Shown piece after piece: positions 35,569 to 45,319 of a stretch of DNA of 64,000 nt; positions within the stretch are counted from its first letter, which is position 1; every line of letters starts with the position of its first letter. Source of the DNA: Evernia prunastri (Eukaryota > Ascomycota > Lecanoromycetes > Lecanorales > Parmeliaceae); contig NKYR01000103.1 of NCBI GenBank assembly GCA_003184365.1, positions 62,001 through 126,000 of the forward strand. Reading direction: 5' to 3'. The position numbers were made by a program, and so were the translations under genes. The notes under the pieces are model-generated. The model did no database searches. It saw only the letters and a list, made by a program, of their open reading frames with translations, and was not told the DNA's origin.

Positions 35569-36653
35569 GATGACGATGAGAATGAGATGATGGTTACGAA
35601 GAGGGGTCCGCTTTGGAGGAGTCTTTGGGTGAATGGTCTATGAAAGGCGGGGGAAGATAGTGGAGATGATGTATTTAGAGCTTCCCCGCCGAGGTGTTTG
35701 GGTCATCATGCATTGAGCGCCACGACAAATCAGCAGAGTTCGAACGATGCTAGCTAAAGTGCTTGGCTTGTTCGAATTGGAGTCCAGACAGTCAATACGA
35801 GCGAGCCAGCTCCTTCCTCATGACGACTTGACGAGCTAATCAAGCCATCGGTCTTTCTTAGTATTTGTTGTATACATACTTTGCGTACGAGAAAAGGATA
35901 CCGGAGTCGACCGATGTTGATCTCCATGCAATTGTTGGACCAACAAGTACCTAGCGCGCGCGGGGATTGAGGCTAGTACTCTTGTATCTATCCTAAGGTT
36001 GCTCTATTCCAGAATCCAGAACCTGTAGAGGAGCCAAAAAGCCATGGTATCAGCATGGGATTGTTGCTCGGGCCTTAGGTCGCATATCGGATATCCTCTG
36101 TGTGAATTAATGATCTGATAATTCGCACTAAGAAACACCAAGGCTGAGACCCGCTAAACCCAAGCGGGAATACTTAAGCGCGACCGAGAGTGAGCGAGAA
36201 GCCTCCCGTTTCTTTTCATCGACTTTGATATGTATATTTAACTACACCAAGTATAGCTGCATCGATAGCAGTATCTTTAATGTCACGACTCTACTGCGGG
36301 AATGCTCGGATTCTTGGCAATGGCATACACAATCTCTCCGGTGCGGGGAGATGATTCGCTGCTGGAGCAAGTCACAACTGCCAAGACATACCAACATCCT
36401 AGAGTACCAGATGATCGACAATGCATAGTGCGAAGTTACGCAGGTGTCAAAAGTAGAAATGAGACTGTGAGAACAGCGAGGTAGATATTGATCGTCAGCC
36501 TTTAGATCAGCCTGGTCCTTGGTGGCTTGTCCAGAAGGTATCCTCGCGGCCATATGAGAAGGTGCTCTGTCGCTCGTTCCTTCCACCCACTTTCCCTGCT
36601 ACACTCATCGCACCACATATCTCACAACTCACATCATCGCAACGCATACAACC
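35569..36653. other. Intergenic, no supported gene
   Basis: About 1.1 kb containing the promoters of the AsaB-like gene (minus) and the repeat-protein gene (plus). Short overlapping open frames only. Confidence 0.45.
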
Positions 36654-36739
36654 GGTAAGTCGGGTATTCCGTATACTTACTTTCAATCTACCACCGTTCT
36701 GACATATCTCACAAGAACCGTCGCCGCCTACCAAAAAGA

Positions 36740-37429
36740 ATGCTTGCCACTACCGACCAACCACCCAAAGACCAGCCATGGAAGGCTCATTGGTCTCCTG
36801 TTGACCAGGATTCCATGACTGCGAATCAGAACTACCTCGTCGATGATGATGGCTTTCTGCTCATAGACGGCTGCAATGGCGGCGGCTTCCATGCCGAGCT
36901 TGCGTGCGCCCGCAAGGAGACGAAGAAGTCCAAGGCTCAGCCATGGAAGGCCCATTGGTCTCCTGTTGATGAGGGATCCATGACTGCCAACCAGAACTAT
37001 CTCGTCGATGATGCTGGCTCTCTGCTCATAGACGGCGTCTGCGGAGGCGAAATCCCTATCGAGCTTGCGTGCGCCCGCAAGGAGATCAAGGCGTCCAAGA
37101 CGCAGCGATGGAAGGCCCATTGGTCTCCCGTTGATGAGGGATCCATGACTGCGAATCAGAACTATCGTGTCGATGACGCCGACTCTCTGCTTATAGACGG
37201 CATCGATAGCGGGCACCCATATATCGAGCTGGCTTGCTCTCGCAAGGAAATCCAAGTGTCTAAGACGCAGCCATGGAAGGCCCATTGGTCTCCCGTTGAT
37301 GAGGGATCTATGACTACGAGCCAGAACTATCGTGTCGATGACGCCGGCTCTCTGCTTATAGACGGCGACAGTGGCGGGCACATATTTATCGAGCTGGCTT
37401 GCTCTCGCAAGATGGAAGAGGGCATCTGA
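36740..37429 (+). CDS. Protein of four 55-residue tandem repeats
   Basis: Single coding exon, 229 residues from ATG at 36740. After a 12-residue lead the whole protein consists of four copies of a 165-bp unit beginning at 36776, 36941, 37106 and 37271. The core reads WKAHWSPVDEGSMTANQNY, then L/R-VDDAGSLLIDG, a variable glycine-rich loop, and IELACARKE. No signal peptide or membrane segment; each repeat has one cysteine and two or three Trp/Tyr. A likely 5' untranslated intron lies just upstream (gtaagt at 36655, cacaag ending 36717). The repeat is not one I recognise; it might form a beta-rich solenoid or a lectin-like fold, but that is speculation. Confidence 0.7.
   Translation: MLATTDQPPKDQPWKAHWSPVDQDSMTANQNYLVDDDGFLLIDGCNGGGFHAELACARKETKKSKAQPWKAHWSPVDEGSMTANQNYLVDDAGSLLIDGVCGGEIPIELACARKEIKASKTQRWKAHWSPVDEGSMTANQNYRVDDADSLLIDGIDSGHPYIELACSRKEIQVSKTQPWKAHWSPVDEGSMTTSQNYRVDDAGSLLIDGDSGGHIFIELACSRKMEEGI
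36776..37429 (+). repeat. 165-bp in-frame tandem repeat, four units
   Basis: Units start at 36776, 36941, 37106 and 37271 with exact 165-bp spacing. Units 3 and 4 are most alike. Because 165 is a multiple of three, the antisense strand is also open through most of the array, but codon preference and the clean ATG favour the plus strand. Confidence 0.9.
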
Positions 37430-37714
37430 AAAGGGAAGGAAAGGGGCTCCGTTGGAGAATCCGTCCGGTCAGACTCTCTGTGCGAATTGGTCAAGTGACG
37501 TGAAGCTGACGTTCTGTAGCTCCGATGTGAGAAGATGAAGACTGCCTTGCTGGGAATGAAATCATGTGTCCATTCTTTTGTGATCAGAGCTGAAAACGAG
37601 TAAGGTTCCAGAATTTGGGACTCGCGATGTACTGTCATTACTGTCGTTACTGCCAATATAACAATGAATGATTCGCGGAACAAAGCGAATACCTATTGTA
37701 AGATGCGCCTACCG

Positions 37715-37745
<31 letters not shown>

Positions 37746-38332
37746 TGTACTCATCTACCTCGTTTCTCCAGTCCCTAAATTTTTTTCTTGCCAACCGTGG
37801 GCCCTACGAAATGGAGGCCCAAATCATGACCGATGGATCATGTAGCACAGATGGCACAGTGGAGGTACGTCATCTTCCGTCTCACTGATAAACCTCCACT
37901 TGCGAGGCTGACTGTGTGAAAAGTTCCGGAGGGAGATGAAGGGAGACAGGGAGGGAGAGATGGGGTTTCGGACTCGTCCGTAGAATCACGTGGTAGGCTA
38001 TATGGTTCTGGCGAGTTGTCGGGGTTACAATCCAAAATGACAAGATCACCGCCGTGCATGAATCATACGTTGTAAGCCTAGCCTAGCGTCCTGCCAAGTC
38101 GTACCCCAGTAGCGTGGTATCCCATCGAATCATCAAGTCGCATCCCAGTACGGTATGGGCAAGAATCATGTGCGGTGTGAGTGGGCGAGGACAGTGATTT
38201 ACCGCAACAGGAGTCGATGGACTATAGCTCAATTGGCAGGATTCAAGAACTCAAATCCCTGCATTCCCTCACCGTTTGAACCCTTCCAGAAAATGCATTT
38301 CCTCCACGTGTCGTTTGTCGGATATGCGCCAG
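37430..38332. other. Intergenic with a GT microsatellite
   Basis: No supported gene. A (GT)n tract occupies about 37713-37748 with one interruption. Around 38219-38240 the sequence TATAGCTCAATTGGCAG resembles a tRNA A box, but no cloverleaf follows. Confidence 0.5.
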
Positions 38333-38990
38333 CTACCGCCCGCCTCGCGATCCATCTCTCAGGGATGTCGTTCCGTGACGTGAGCCGGCGAATTCCCAAT
38401 CGTCTCCTACAACCCATTTGGGCACATACAGATTCTCCACCACCCGTTGCCCGATCACAGGGTCCAGCCCCACATATAGTACCACGAGCAGACTGCCTTT
38501 CCGAACCCCAACAGGTCTGCGTCCCGTCCCTTTGACAGCAATGACGAGCATCGATAGCGAGGACGCGACGAGAGCGGCCGGTGATATGATCCAAGGCCAG
38601 CGGACATGGTAGCCGGGGCTATCAGCAACACCGTCGTACATACTATCCGAACGCGGTATGATCTAACGCACAACACTGGTCCTACCATCGGCGAGGCTCT
38701 GGATCTTGTCCTCCAGCTCCCCTCAGACCTCCTAGATTCCTTGGACAGAGTCGTCAGATAGGACTGTGCTTTTGGCGATCTATCATCACCGAGCCATTGA
38801 TCGTGCCGTTGAGATGATCTGATGGGGTCTCTGGCGCCGTGAGACTTTACAATTGTATCTTGCTGAGCTGTTTTAACGCGTACTGACTCATAGGTCGTCG
38901 GGGTCGATGGTGGTGGAATGTCACATTCGGCGTAAAGTTGCTTTTCTCCGTCCAGAAACATCAGGAAAGCGGGCTTGTTCTCTGGGTAAA
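38333..38990 (-). pseudogene. C-terminal remnant of a large fungal membrane protein
   Basis: The frame ending at 38333 encodes VRWPWIISPAALVASSLSML and VGVRKGSLLVVLYVGLDP. This is the C-terminal pattern of large ascomycete membrane proteins (a W-W motif before the last helix, then a V-G-V-x-K-x-S-x-L block and GL). Upstream in the same frame, LEDKIQSLADGRTSVVR is followed by TAG at 38663-38665 and further stops. The homologous upstream stretch is part of the duplicated segment. A decayed gene end. Confidence 0.45.
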
Positions 38991-39830
38991 AGCGTCAACG
39001 TACTCTTTGGCATCGTAGGGGAACCTTCGAGAGGCTAAGCTGTTCGCTACAATTTAGCTATGGGGGCAAATTACCGAATCATACCCCAAAAGGTTGAGTC
39101 CTGTAACGGGGTCTAGGCATGCGTGACTGAGCAACTCGTATATTGGTTACTAGATAGACTAAATCCTGAGGAACCCAAGTGGGAATCCTCAGAGGCAGCA
39201 TATTTAGCAGGGGAGAGTGCACCCCCATGCCAAGCAAACTTACTATGCGACTGCTATAGCCGCACAGCTGCACCAGAGGGATAGTCTCCCGGATCTGGCC
39301 TAGATGTATGTTGGATTCCTGGACTTCTGACAGGCCGCCTCATGCCTAGAGACCTCATGGCCCTTACAAATCCTTACTAATTCATACCCCCCCATTACCA
39401 TTTTATACCCCTAGGGGTATGATTCGGCAAGAAGTGATACTGCTGGGGTATGAAAAGGTAATTTATACTCAAAGCACTCGATGAAGATTATTCTTTGGAG
39501 GTGTTCTTCGGAAGACGTTCTTTAGGAGATGTTCTTCGAGAATATTCTGTTAGAGATCGAGAGATACTCTTAGAGATACTTAATAGATTTAAGATAAAAA
39601 AGAAAAAAAATTTCTCGAAGAGTATCTTTCAAGGAACATCTCGAAAGAATATCTCGAAAGAATATCTCGAAAGAGTATTCTCGAAAGAGTATTCTCGAAG
39701 AATAACAGAAATATATTTGAGAAACACTGTCGCGAAATAAAAAAAAAGAATAAGAATTTATTTATTAAATGTTTATTAAATTATATATCGATAACATTAC
39801 TTTTTATCGAATTATACTCTTTGCTTTAAT
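38669..39830. repeat. 1,162-bp duplicated segment, copy A
   Basis: Corresponds to 39994-41155 at a constant offset of 1,325 bp with almost no differences (one A/G change seen near 39163). It contains part of the membrane-protein relic, a 16-bp perfect palindrome (39405-39420) and a tract of short TCTCGAAAGAATA-like repeats (39600-39700). It ends directly at an ambiguous base (N at 39831). Confidence 0.9.
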
Positions 39831-39831
39831 N

Positions 39832-39992
39832 AATTCTCAGAGGCAGCATATTTAGCAGGGGAGAGTGCACCCCCATGCCAAGCAAACTTACTATGCGACT
39901 GCTATAGCCGCACAGCTGCACCAGAGGGATAGTCTTCCGGATCTGGCCTAGATGTATGTTGGATTCCTGGACTTCTAACAGGCCGCCTCATG
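39832..39992. repeat. 161-bp extra copy between two N bases
   Basis: Matches 39184-39344 (and the copy-B equivalent) except for three transitions, all C-to-T or G-to-A. It is bounded by N at 39831 and N at 39993, which mark joins or uncertain calls in the assembly. Confidence 0.85.
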
Positions 39993-39993
39993 N

Positions 39994-41155
39994 CACAACA
40001 CTGGTCCTACCATCGGCGAGGCTCTGGATCTTGTCCTCCAGCTCCCCTCAGACCTCCTAGATTCCTTGGACAGAGTCGTCAGATAGGACTGTGCTTTTGG
40101 CGATCTATCATCACCGAGCCATTGATCGTGCCGTTGAGATGATCTGATGGGGTCTCTGGCGCCGTGAGACTTTACAATTGTATCTTGCTGAGCTGTTTTA
40201 ACGCGTACTGACTCATAGGTCGTCGGGGTCGATGGTGGTGGAATGTCACATTCGGCGTAAAGTTGCTTTTCTCCGTCCAGAAACATCAGGAAAGCGGGCT
40301 TGTTCTCTGGGTAAAAGCGTCAACGTACTCTTTGGCATCGTAGGGGAACCTTCGAGAGGCTAAGCTGTTCGCTACAATTTAGCTATGGGGGCAAATTACC
40401 GAATCATACCCCAAAAGGTTGAGTCCTGTAACGGGGTCTAGGCATGCGTGACTGAGCAACTCGTATATTGGTTACTAGATAGACTGAATCCTGAGGAACC
40501 CAAGTGGGAATCCTCAGAGGCAGCATATTTAGCAGGGGAGAGTGCACCCCCATGCCAAGCAAACTTACTATGCGACTGCTATAGCCGCACAGCTGCACCA
40601 GAGGGATAGTCTCCCGGATCTGGCCTAGATGTATGTTGGATTCCTGGACTTCTGACAGGCCGCCTCATGCCTAGAGACCTCATGGCCCTTACAAATCCTT
40701 ACTAATTCATACCCCCCCATTACCATTTTATACCCCTAGGGGTATGATTCGGCAAGAAGTGATACTGCTGGGGTATGAAAAGGTAATTTATACTCAAAGC
40801 ACTCGATGAAGATTATTCTTTGGAGGTGTTCTTCGGAAGACGTTCTTTAGGAGATGTTCTTCGAGAATATTCTGTTAGAGATCGAGAGATACTCTTAGAG
40901 ATACTTAATAGATTTAAGATAAAAAAGAAAAAAAATTTCTCGAAGAGTATCTTTCAAGGAACATCTCGAAAGAATATCTCGAAAGAATATCTCGAAAGAG
41001 TATTCTCGAAAGAGTATTCTCGAAGAATAACAGAAATATATTTGAGAAACACTGTCGCGAAATAAAAAAAAAGAATAAGAATTTATTTATTAAATGTTTA
41101 TTAAATTATATATCGATAACATTACTTTTTATCGAATTATACTCTTTGCTTTAAT
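39994..41155. repeat. 1,162-bp duplicated segment, copy B
   Basis: Near-identical partner of 38669-39830. Beyond its right end the sequence continues into the 20-bp tandem array, whereas copy A stops at an N, suggesting that copy B carries the true right flank. Confidence 0.9.
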
Positions 41156-41250
41156 AAGAGATATAAAATAATAATAAAAGAATATAAAATAATAATAAGA
41201 GAATATAAAATAATAATAAGAGAATATAAAATAATAATAAGAGAATATAA
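41156..41250. repeat. About five tandem AT-rich 20-bp units
   Basis: Units of the type aagagaatataaaataataat follow one another about five times at the start of the AT-rich block. Confidence 0.8.
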
Positions 41251-42309
41251 ATTAGTAAAGATTTAATCTTTTAAGATATAACTTAATTATTTACTTTTAG
41301 CTATAGATTAGTGAGATCGAAATAGACTTTTTCAGTCGAGATTATCAATACGAGCGAGATATGTATAGTCTATTTTTTATTTATTTTTATTTCTCGTCGA
41401 TCTTCTTCTCGTTATACTTCTTCTTTTTTTTAATAATAAAGATATATATATCTTTTTCAATTATTTATCGTTTTCATCATTAATTCTCGATTCTTTTATT
41501 ATTTATTATTCTTTTAGATTCTATTTTTCTTTTTATCTTTATTACTATCTTTTGATTTATTAATAACGCTTATTAAAGATAAACGTAAACGATAATTTTT
41601 TAAAAAGACTCGAACGAATTACTTTTTTATTTTAGTTCTTCGTCTATTATACGTCGTCTACGATTCTTTTTTATATTAACTCGTTAATCTATCTTTATAA
41701 ATGTTGAAACAGGAACGATGTGACTGTCAATAGCATTGATACTAGGTAACGTACAGAAGTAAGTATGTGGGCCAACATGGAGGCATTAGGTAGGTGGCCT
41801 CTGCCAAGCCTCGGTTGGCCAACCAATCAGCGTCCGGGCCTCTGTTCTACCGCATATTTCAATAATAAACTTTATACTAAATATATTTAATTCTTCGACG
41901 ATCGCGAATCTCGTTTTTAATATTGTATTAATTTAATTAAACTTTAATTAAACGTGTTATATTAATAATTTAATTATATACGCGTATAAAAAAAATTTAA
42001 TACGAGATCGTAAATAGTATATTTATCTCTAAAAAAAGATTTATAAAATATAAGATCGTTAATAATCGTTATTTTATTATTTTAAATTTTCGTCTAATTA
42101 ATCTATATTTAATTTTCTTTATTAAAGTTTTAGATCTTTATTAATTTAACATTCTTTATTGTTATAAAAAAATAGACTAGCTCTATAAATTAGTTTTATT
42201 TAACGCGATAAAGAAATATATAAAATGATCGCGTTGTAAAAAGACGCGTTTTTCGGAAATAATTATCTCGACCTCGACGTTTATCGAATAAACTCTTCGT
42301 CGTCTTTTC
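41251..42309. other. AT-rich RIP-like block with one normal-composition insert
   Basis: Strongly TA-rich sequence with frequent isolated CG dinucleotides and stops in every frame. The exception is 41702-41864, listed separately. Confidence 0.6.
41702..41864. mobile_element. Solo-LTR-like 163-bp insertion
   Basis: An island of ordinary composition in the AT-rich block. It begins TGTTGAAA and ends TTTCAATA, a short inverted repeat, and is flanked by a 5-bp direct repeat ATAAA (41697-41701 and 41865-41869), as expected for a target-site duplication. Length and ends suit a solo LTR whose canonical CA end reads TA. Confidence 0.55.
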
Positions 42310-42530
42310 GATAATCGTCGAGACGAATATAATAAATATATTAACTTTCTTCGCAATTATTAGCTTTATTATATATGATTAAATATTAGAATCTTCTTAT
42401 ATAGATAAATTAGATTAAATCTTAGAAGTAAGAATTAAAGTTTACTGTAATAGAAAGAGATAGTAATATCAAAGTGATAAAAATTGGGCAGTAACAATTT
42501 GTTATATCTCGGCGGTTATCCGATAATTAG
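42310..42530. mobile_element. Short inverted-repeat element (MITE-like), copy 2
   Basis: 221 bp, starts GATAATCGTCGAG and ends CTCGGCGGTTATC. Aligns along its length with 33318-33545 in the same orientation, with mostly transition differences. Confidence 0.6.
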
Positions 42531-42592
42531 ACGTACTTAAACACAGCACTCTTACAAGGTAACACGACTCTCTTACATTTGGACCTCCAAAG

Positions 42593-43932
42593 ATGTTGGA
42601 CATTCTACTTCTCATGTCTAAATGCACTTCCTTCTCGTTCTGTGCTGTTCATGATCAAGCACAAAAAGTTATTCAAGATGTTTCTCATATTTCTCAAGCC
42701 ACGATCGAAGACACGAGTAATGCCACAGAATCGACACCTAGGACGTTGGCGACTGAGTTCGAAGTCATGACTGGCACTTTCCCAACAGCCAGTGTTCAAT
42801 GCAGGGTTGATGAAAACAGTAAATCCAGCTTTCCTTCAAGAGTGACGAAAGCTAAAACATGAGCTAGCCAGGACATTCACAGTTCAATACATTAAAGACT
42901 CGGTCACTGGATCAGGTAACTGCTGGGCCGATGGTACATCATATCCTTGCAGTACGCCTAGACCCTTCAACTCCTAGACTCGCTAGTGCTAAAGTGATCT
43001 TGCGTAACAGAGACAACAGGCAGTCAATATGATCCTAGGAAATTCAACAACGGCGATAAACTTCAATGGGGGACGAACAAAGACTACTGCACAAACACTG
43101 ATGCTGTCAGTTTTATGGAAGAATTCCCCGTCAAAATCGATGGGACCGTGTATGATGGAGGCGACACCAATGGCGAGTCATCTATAAGAAGAAGCGGATA
43201 CTTGGTGGAAAAGTGGCATTGGAGTACTGCGGCATTGCTTATCACAATGACGCTACGCACTTTCGTCTATGTGCCCCCCCTTGAAAGTTCAGCTGCCCAG
43301 GATGATGACTGCGAGGGAGAGACTGGCAGGACGGCATCAAAGCTTTGTAAATCATCATTTGATCGAGAGGTGTGTAATGTTGGAAAGGTCTTTACTTCAT
43401 TAGATGCGAGTCCTGAATATAGATCCTATGATGATCGACAATACCTGCATATTCTGATTACTCGTCGCCTAGCACTCCATGGATTTTGTTGTCTAGAAAT
43501 CTCATCTTTCCAAATGTTCAACGTGGAGGGGAGCTTCTGTCAAAACAGAAATAACCTCCCCCCCGGCGTGATGGAACAGACCTACCTCATGGAATGGATG
43601 CGTGGTACTTCAACTTTGCAACAACACGAAGCTCGCACATCAAATACAAACCCTACGATTGTTGGTCAATGAACGCGTCAAGCTACCGGTACCATATCTC
43701 AATCTTGTATTACGCCGGTATGATTGTTGGTGACATTGTTTATGCGAAGCGTGTGAAACGCTCGTTGAACAGTGTAGATAAAGCCACCGAGCTGCAGCAT
43801 CACCGCGTCCTATTATTTCCAGACCTGTCGTTTTATATCTATACAGTAAGCAAGCACAGCCTATCTAAATGGCCAGGTGCGCATGTGGAGCACAGCCATC
43901 TTTCTATAGACTCAACTTCTCTAGGTCTGTAA
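42593..43932 (+). pseudogene. Degenerate coding-like region, probably a broken gene
   Basis: Coding-like stretches occur in changing frames: ATG at 42593 with a polar N-terminus, then LQWGTNKDYCTNTDAVSFM around 43060-43120, then YCGIAYHNDATHFRLC around 43220-43270 in another frame, and WYFNFATTRSSHIKYKPYDC from 43600. They look like parts of a cysteine-containing secreted protein, but I cannot connect them by convincing introns. A C9 run at 43274-43282 is one likely indel site. Family not recognised. Confidence 0.3.
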
Positions 43933-45319
43933 GAACAAGCGCCCCTACAAACGCATCCAGACCCTTCTACATACTACTTTGCACGCTATACTTATCTCCC
44001 AAATATCATAATACAGCCCTATCGCCAGGCTTAAAAGCGTGTTTGCAGTGGGTGCATATACTCCTTTTTGCAGAACCATTGGCGGAGGCTCAGAATGGTA
44101 CCTCAACCCGCAAATTTTTGGTGGGCTGAGTACCAATGCAAGCAGTAGACCAAATCGTGTTATGTAGCGTTCAGTTCTATCATGAAAGAGAGCTAAGGAC
44201 TGTAATTTGTAGTCTAATTTCACTTCTAAGTGTATACTCTAGTCGTCGCTGGACTTATAAAGTAATCGTTTAAGTACCTTAGGGGAAGGCTACGGGTCCA
44301 AGAAACGGTGTAAAGGCGGTTACTTTTTAGGAGATAGTTTCAGTACGATTTCAGGGTACCAGAACCATGTGACGGTTATTTTGATAAAACGTTTTTTAAA
44401 ATTTACAGTATCATAATATTAACGGTAATAGATTAGTTGATAAAAATATACGTACTCATAAAAAAGACCGAAATAATTATCTTACCGTTTCATATTTGAA
44501 ATCATTAAAGTACTGTCAAGCCTGTCAAGCATAGGTACTCGGGAGGTCTCTACGCTGAGAAGAATCAACGCTCTTAAAGAATTAAGTGTAAAAATGAGCG
44601 ATTTGATCAATTTTCTCGCGGGGGTGTCGTTCGGAAGTATGTGGAGTGGGGTGGGGTGGGGTGGGTGGGATGGCTAGAGTGAGTGGAGTGGGCTGGTGTT
44701 GGTATCATGGATTTCTCATGGAAGAACGGTATGCTTTGAAGAACGGTATTACTACGGTATCTCGATAGTTATCGTTATTTAAGATATACGTATATAAAGT
44801 TTTAACCGTAACCTTAAAGAAACGTATTAAACTCTTCATCGCCTTTAGGCAGAATTTAATTTTGATACGTTTTGAAAAAAGAATCGTATATGCACGGTAT
44901 ATATACGGTAACTTCTACCCAGCAAAGTCCGCTAAGGTATGAATCTACATTAGCGCGTGTTGAAATGTGGCTATGATGGATTGATTTTTTTTGCTATAAA
45001 GTGATGTGAAGGCTACTTATATGTCTGAGAAACATTCTGATTTGCCATATGAGGGGTAGTCAACATCGGAGTGCTGCATCATATCCAACAGCGCGTAGGC
45101 TCGTACAGATGCTTAGGAAAGATCTAGTAAAGCAAGGAACAGTCTCAAGGTAGGAACTAAGGGTGCGATCGCAATTGGACGTCACTCATCTATCCTGATA
45201 TAGAGTGGTCAAGGATAGTAGCTCGCCTAGATTTTCACAATTTTTGGATCTGCACTTCGGCTGAACTCCTCTCCCAGAGCCTTGATCTGCAATAACATCA
45301 GCCATAGAATACCTTGGAA
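43933..45319. other. Gene-free, partly AT-rich stretch
   Basis: No supported gene. 44300-44530 and 44740-44930 are AT-rich. A G-rich tract at 44640-44700 has several GGGG runs separated by one T. Confidence 0.5.
44644..44672 (+). repeat. G-rich tract with G-quadruplex potential
   Basis: Consecutive runs GGGG-T-GGGG-T-GGGG-T-GGG-T-GGG in the plus strand satisfy the usual four-run rule for intramolecular G-quadruplexes. It is isolated in gene-free DNA. Confidence 0.5.

Noticed and set aside
38212..38290. A-box-like TATAGCTCAATTGGCAG followed by tttgaaccc
   Set aside because: Spacing and stems do not give a cloverleaf; kept only as a remark in the intergenic entry.
33318..42530. The two 220-bp repeats as LTRs of one 9-kb retrotransposon
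   Set aside because: They carry inverted ends of their own, and the interval between them contains apparently intact host genes and other repeats, with no retrotransposon polyprotein.
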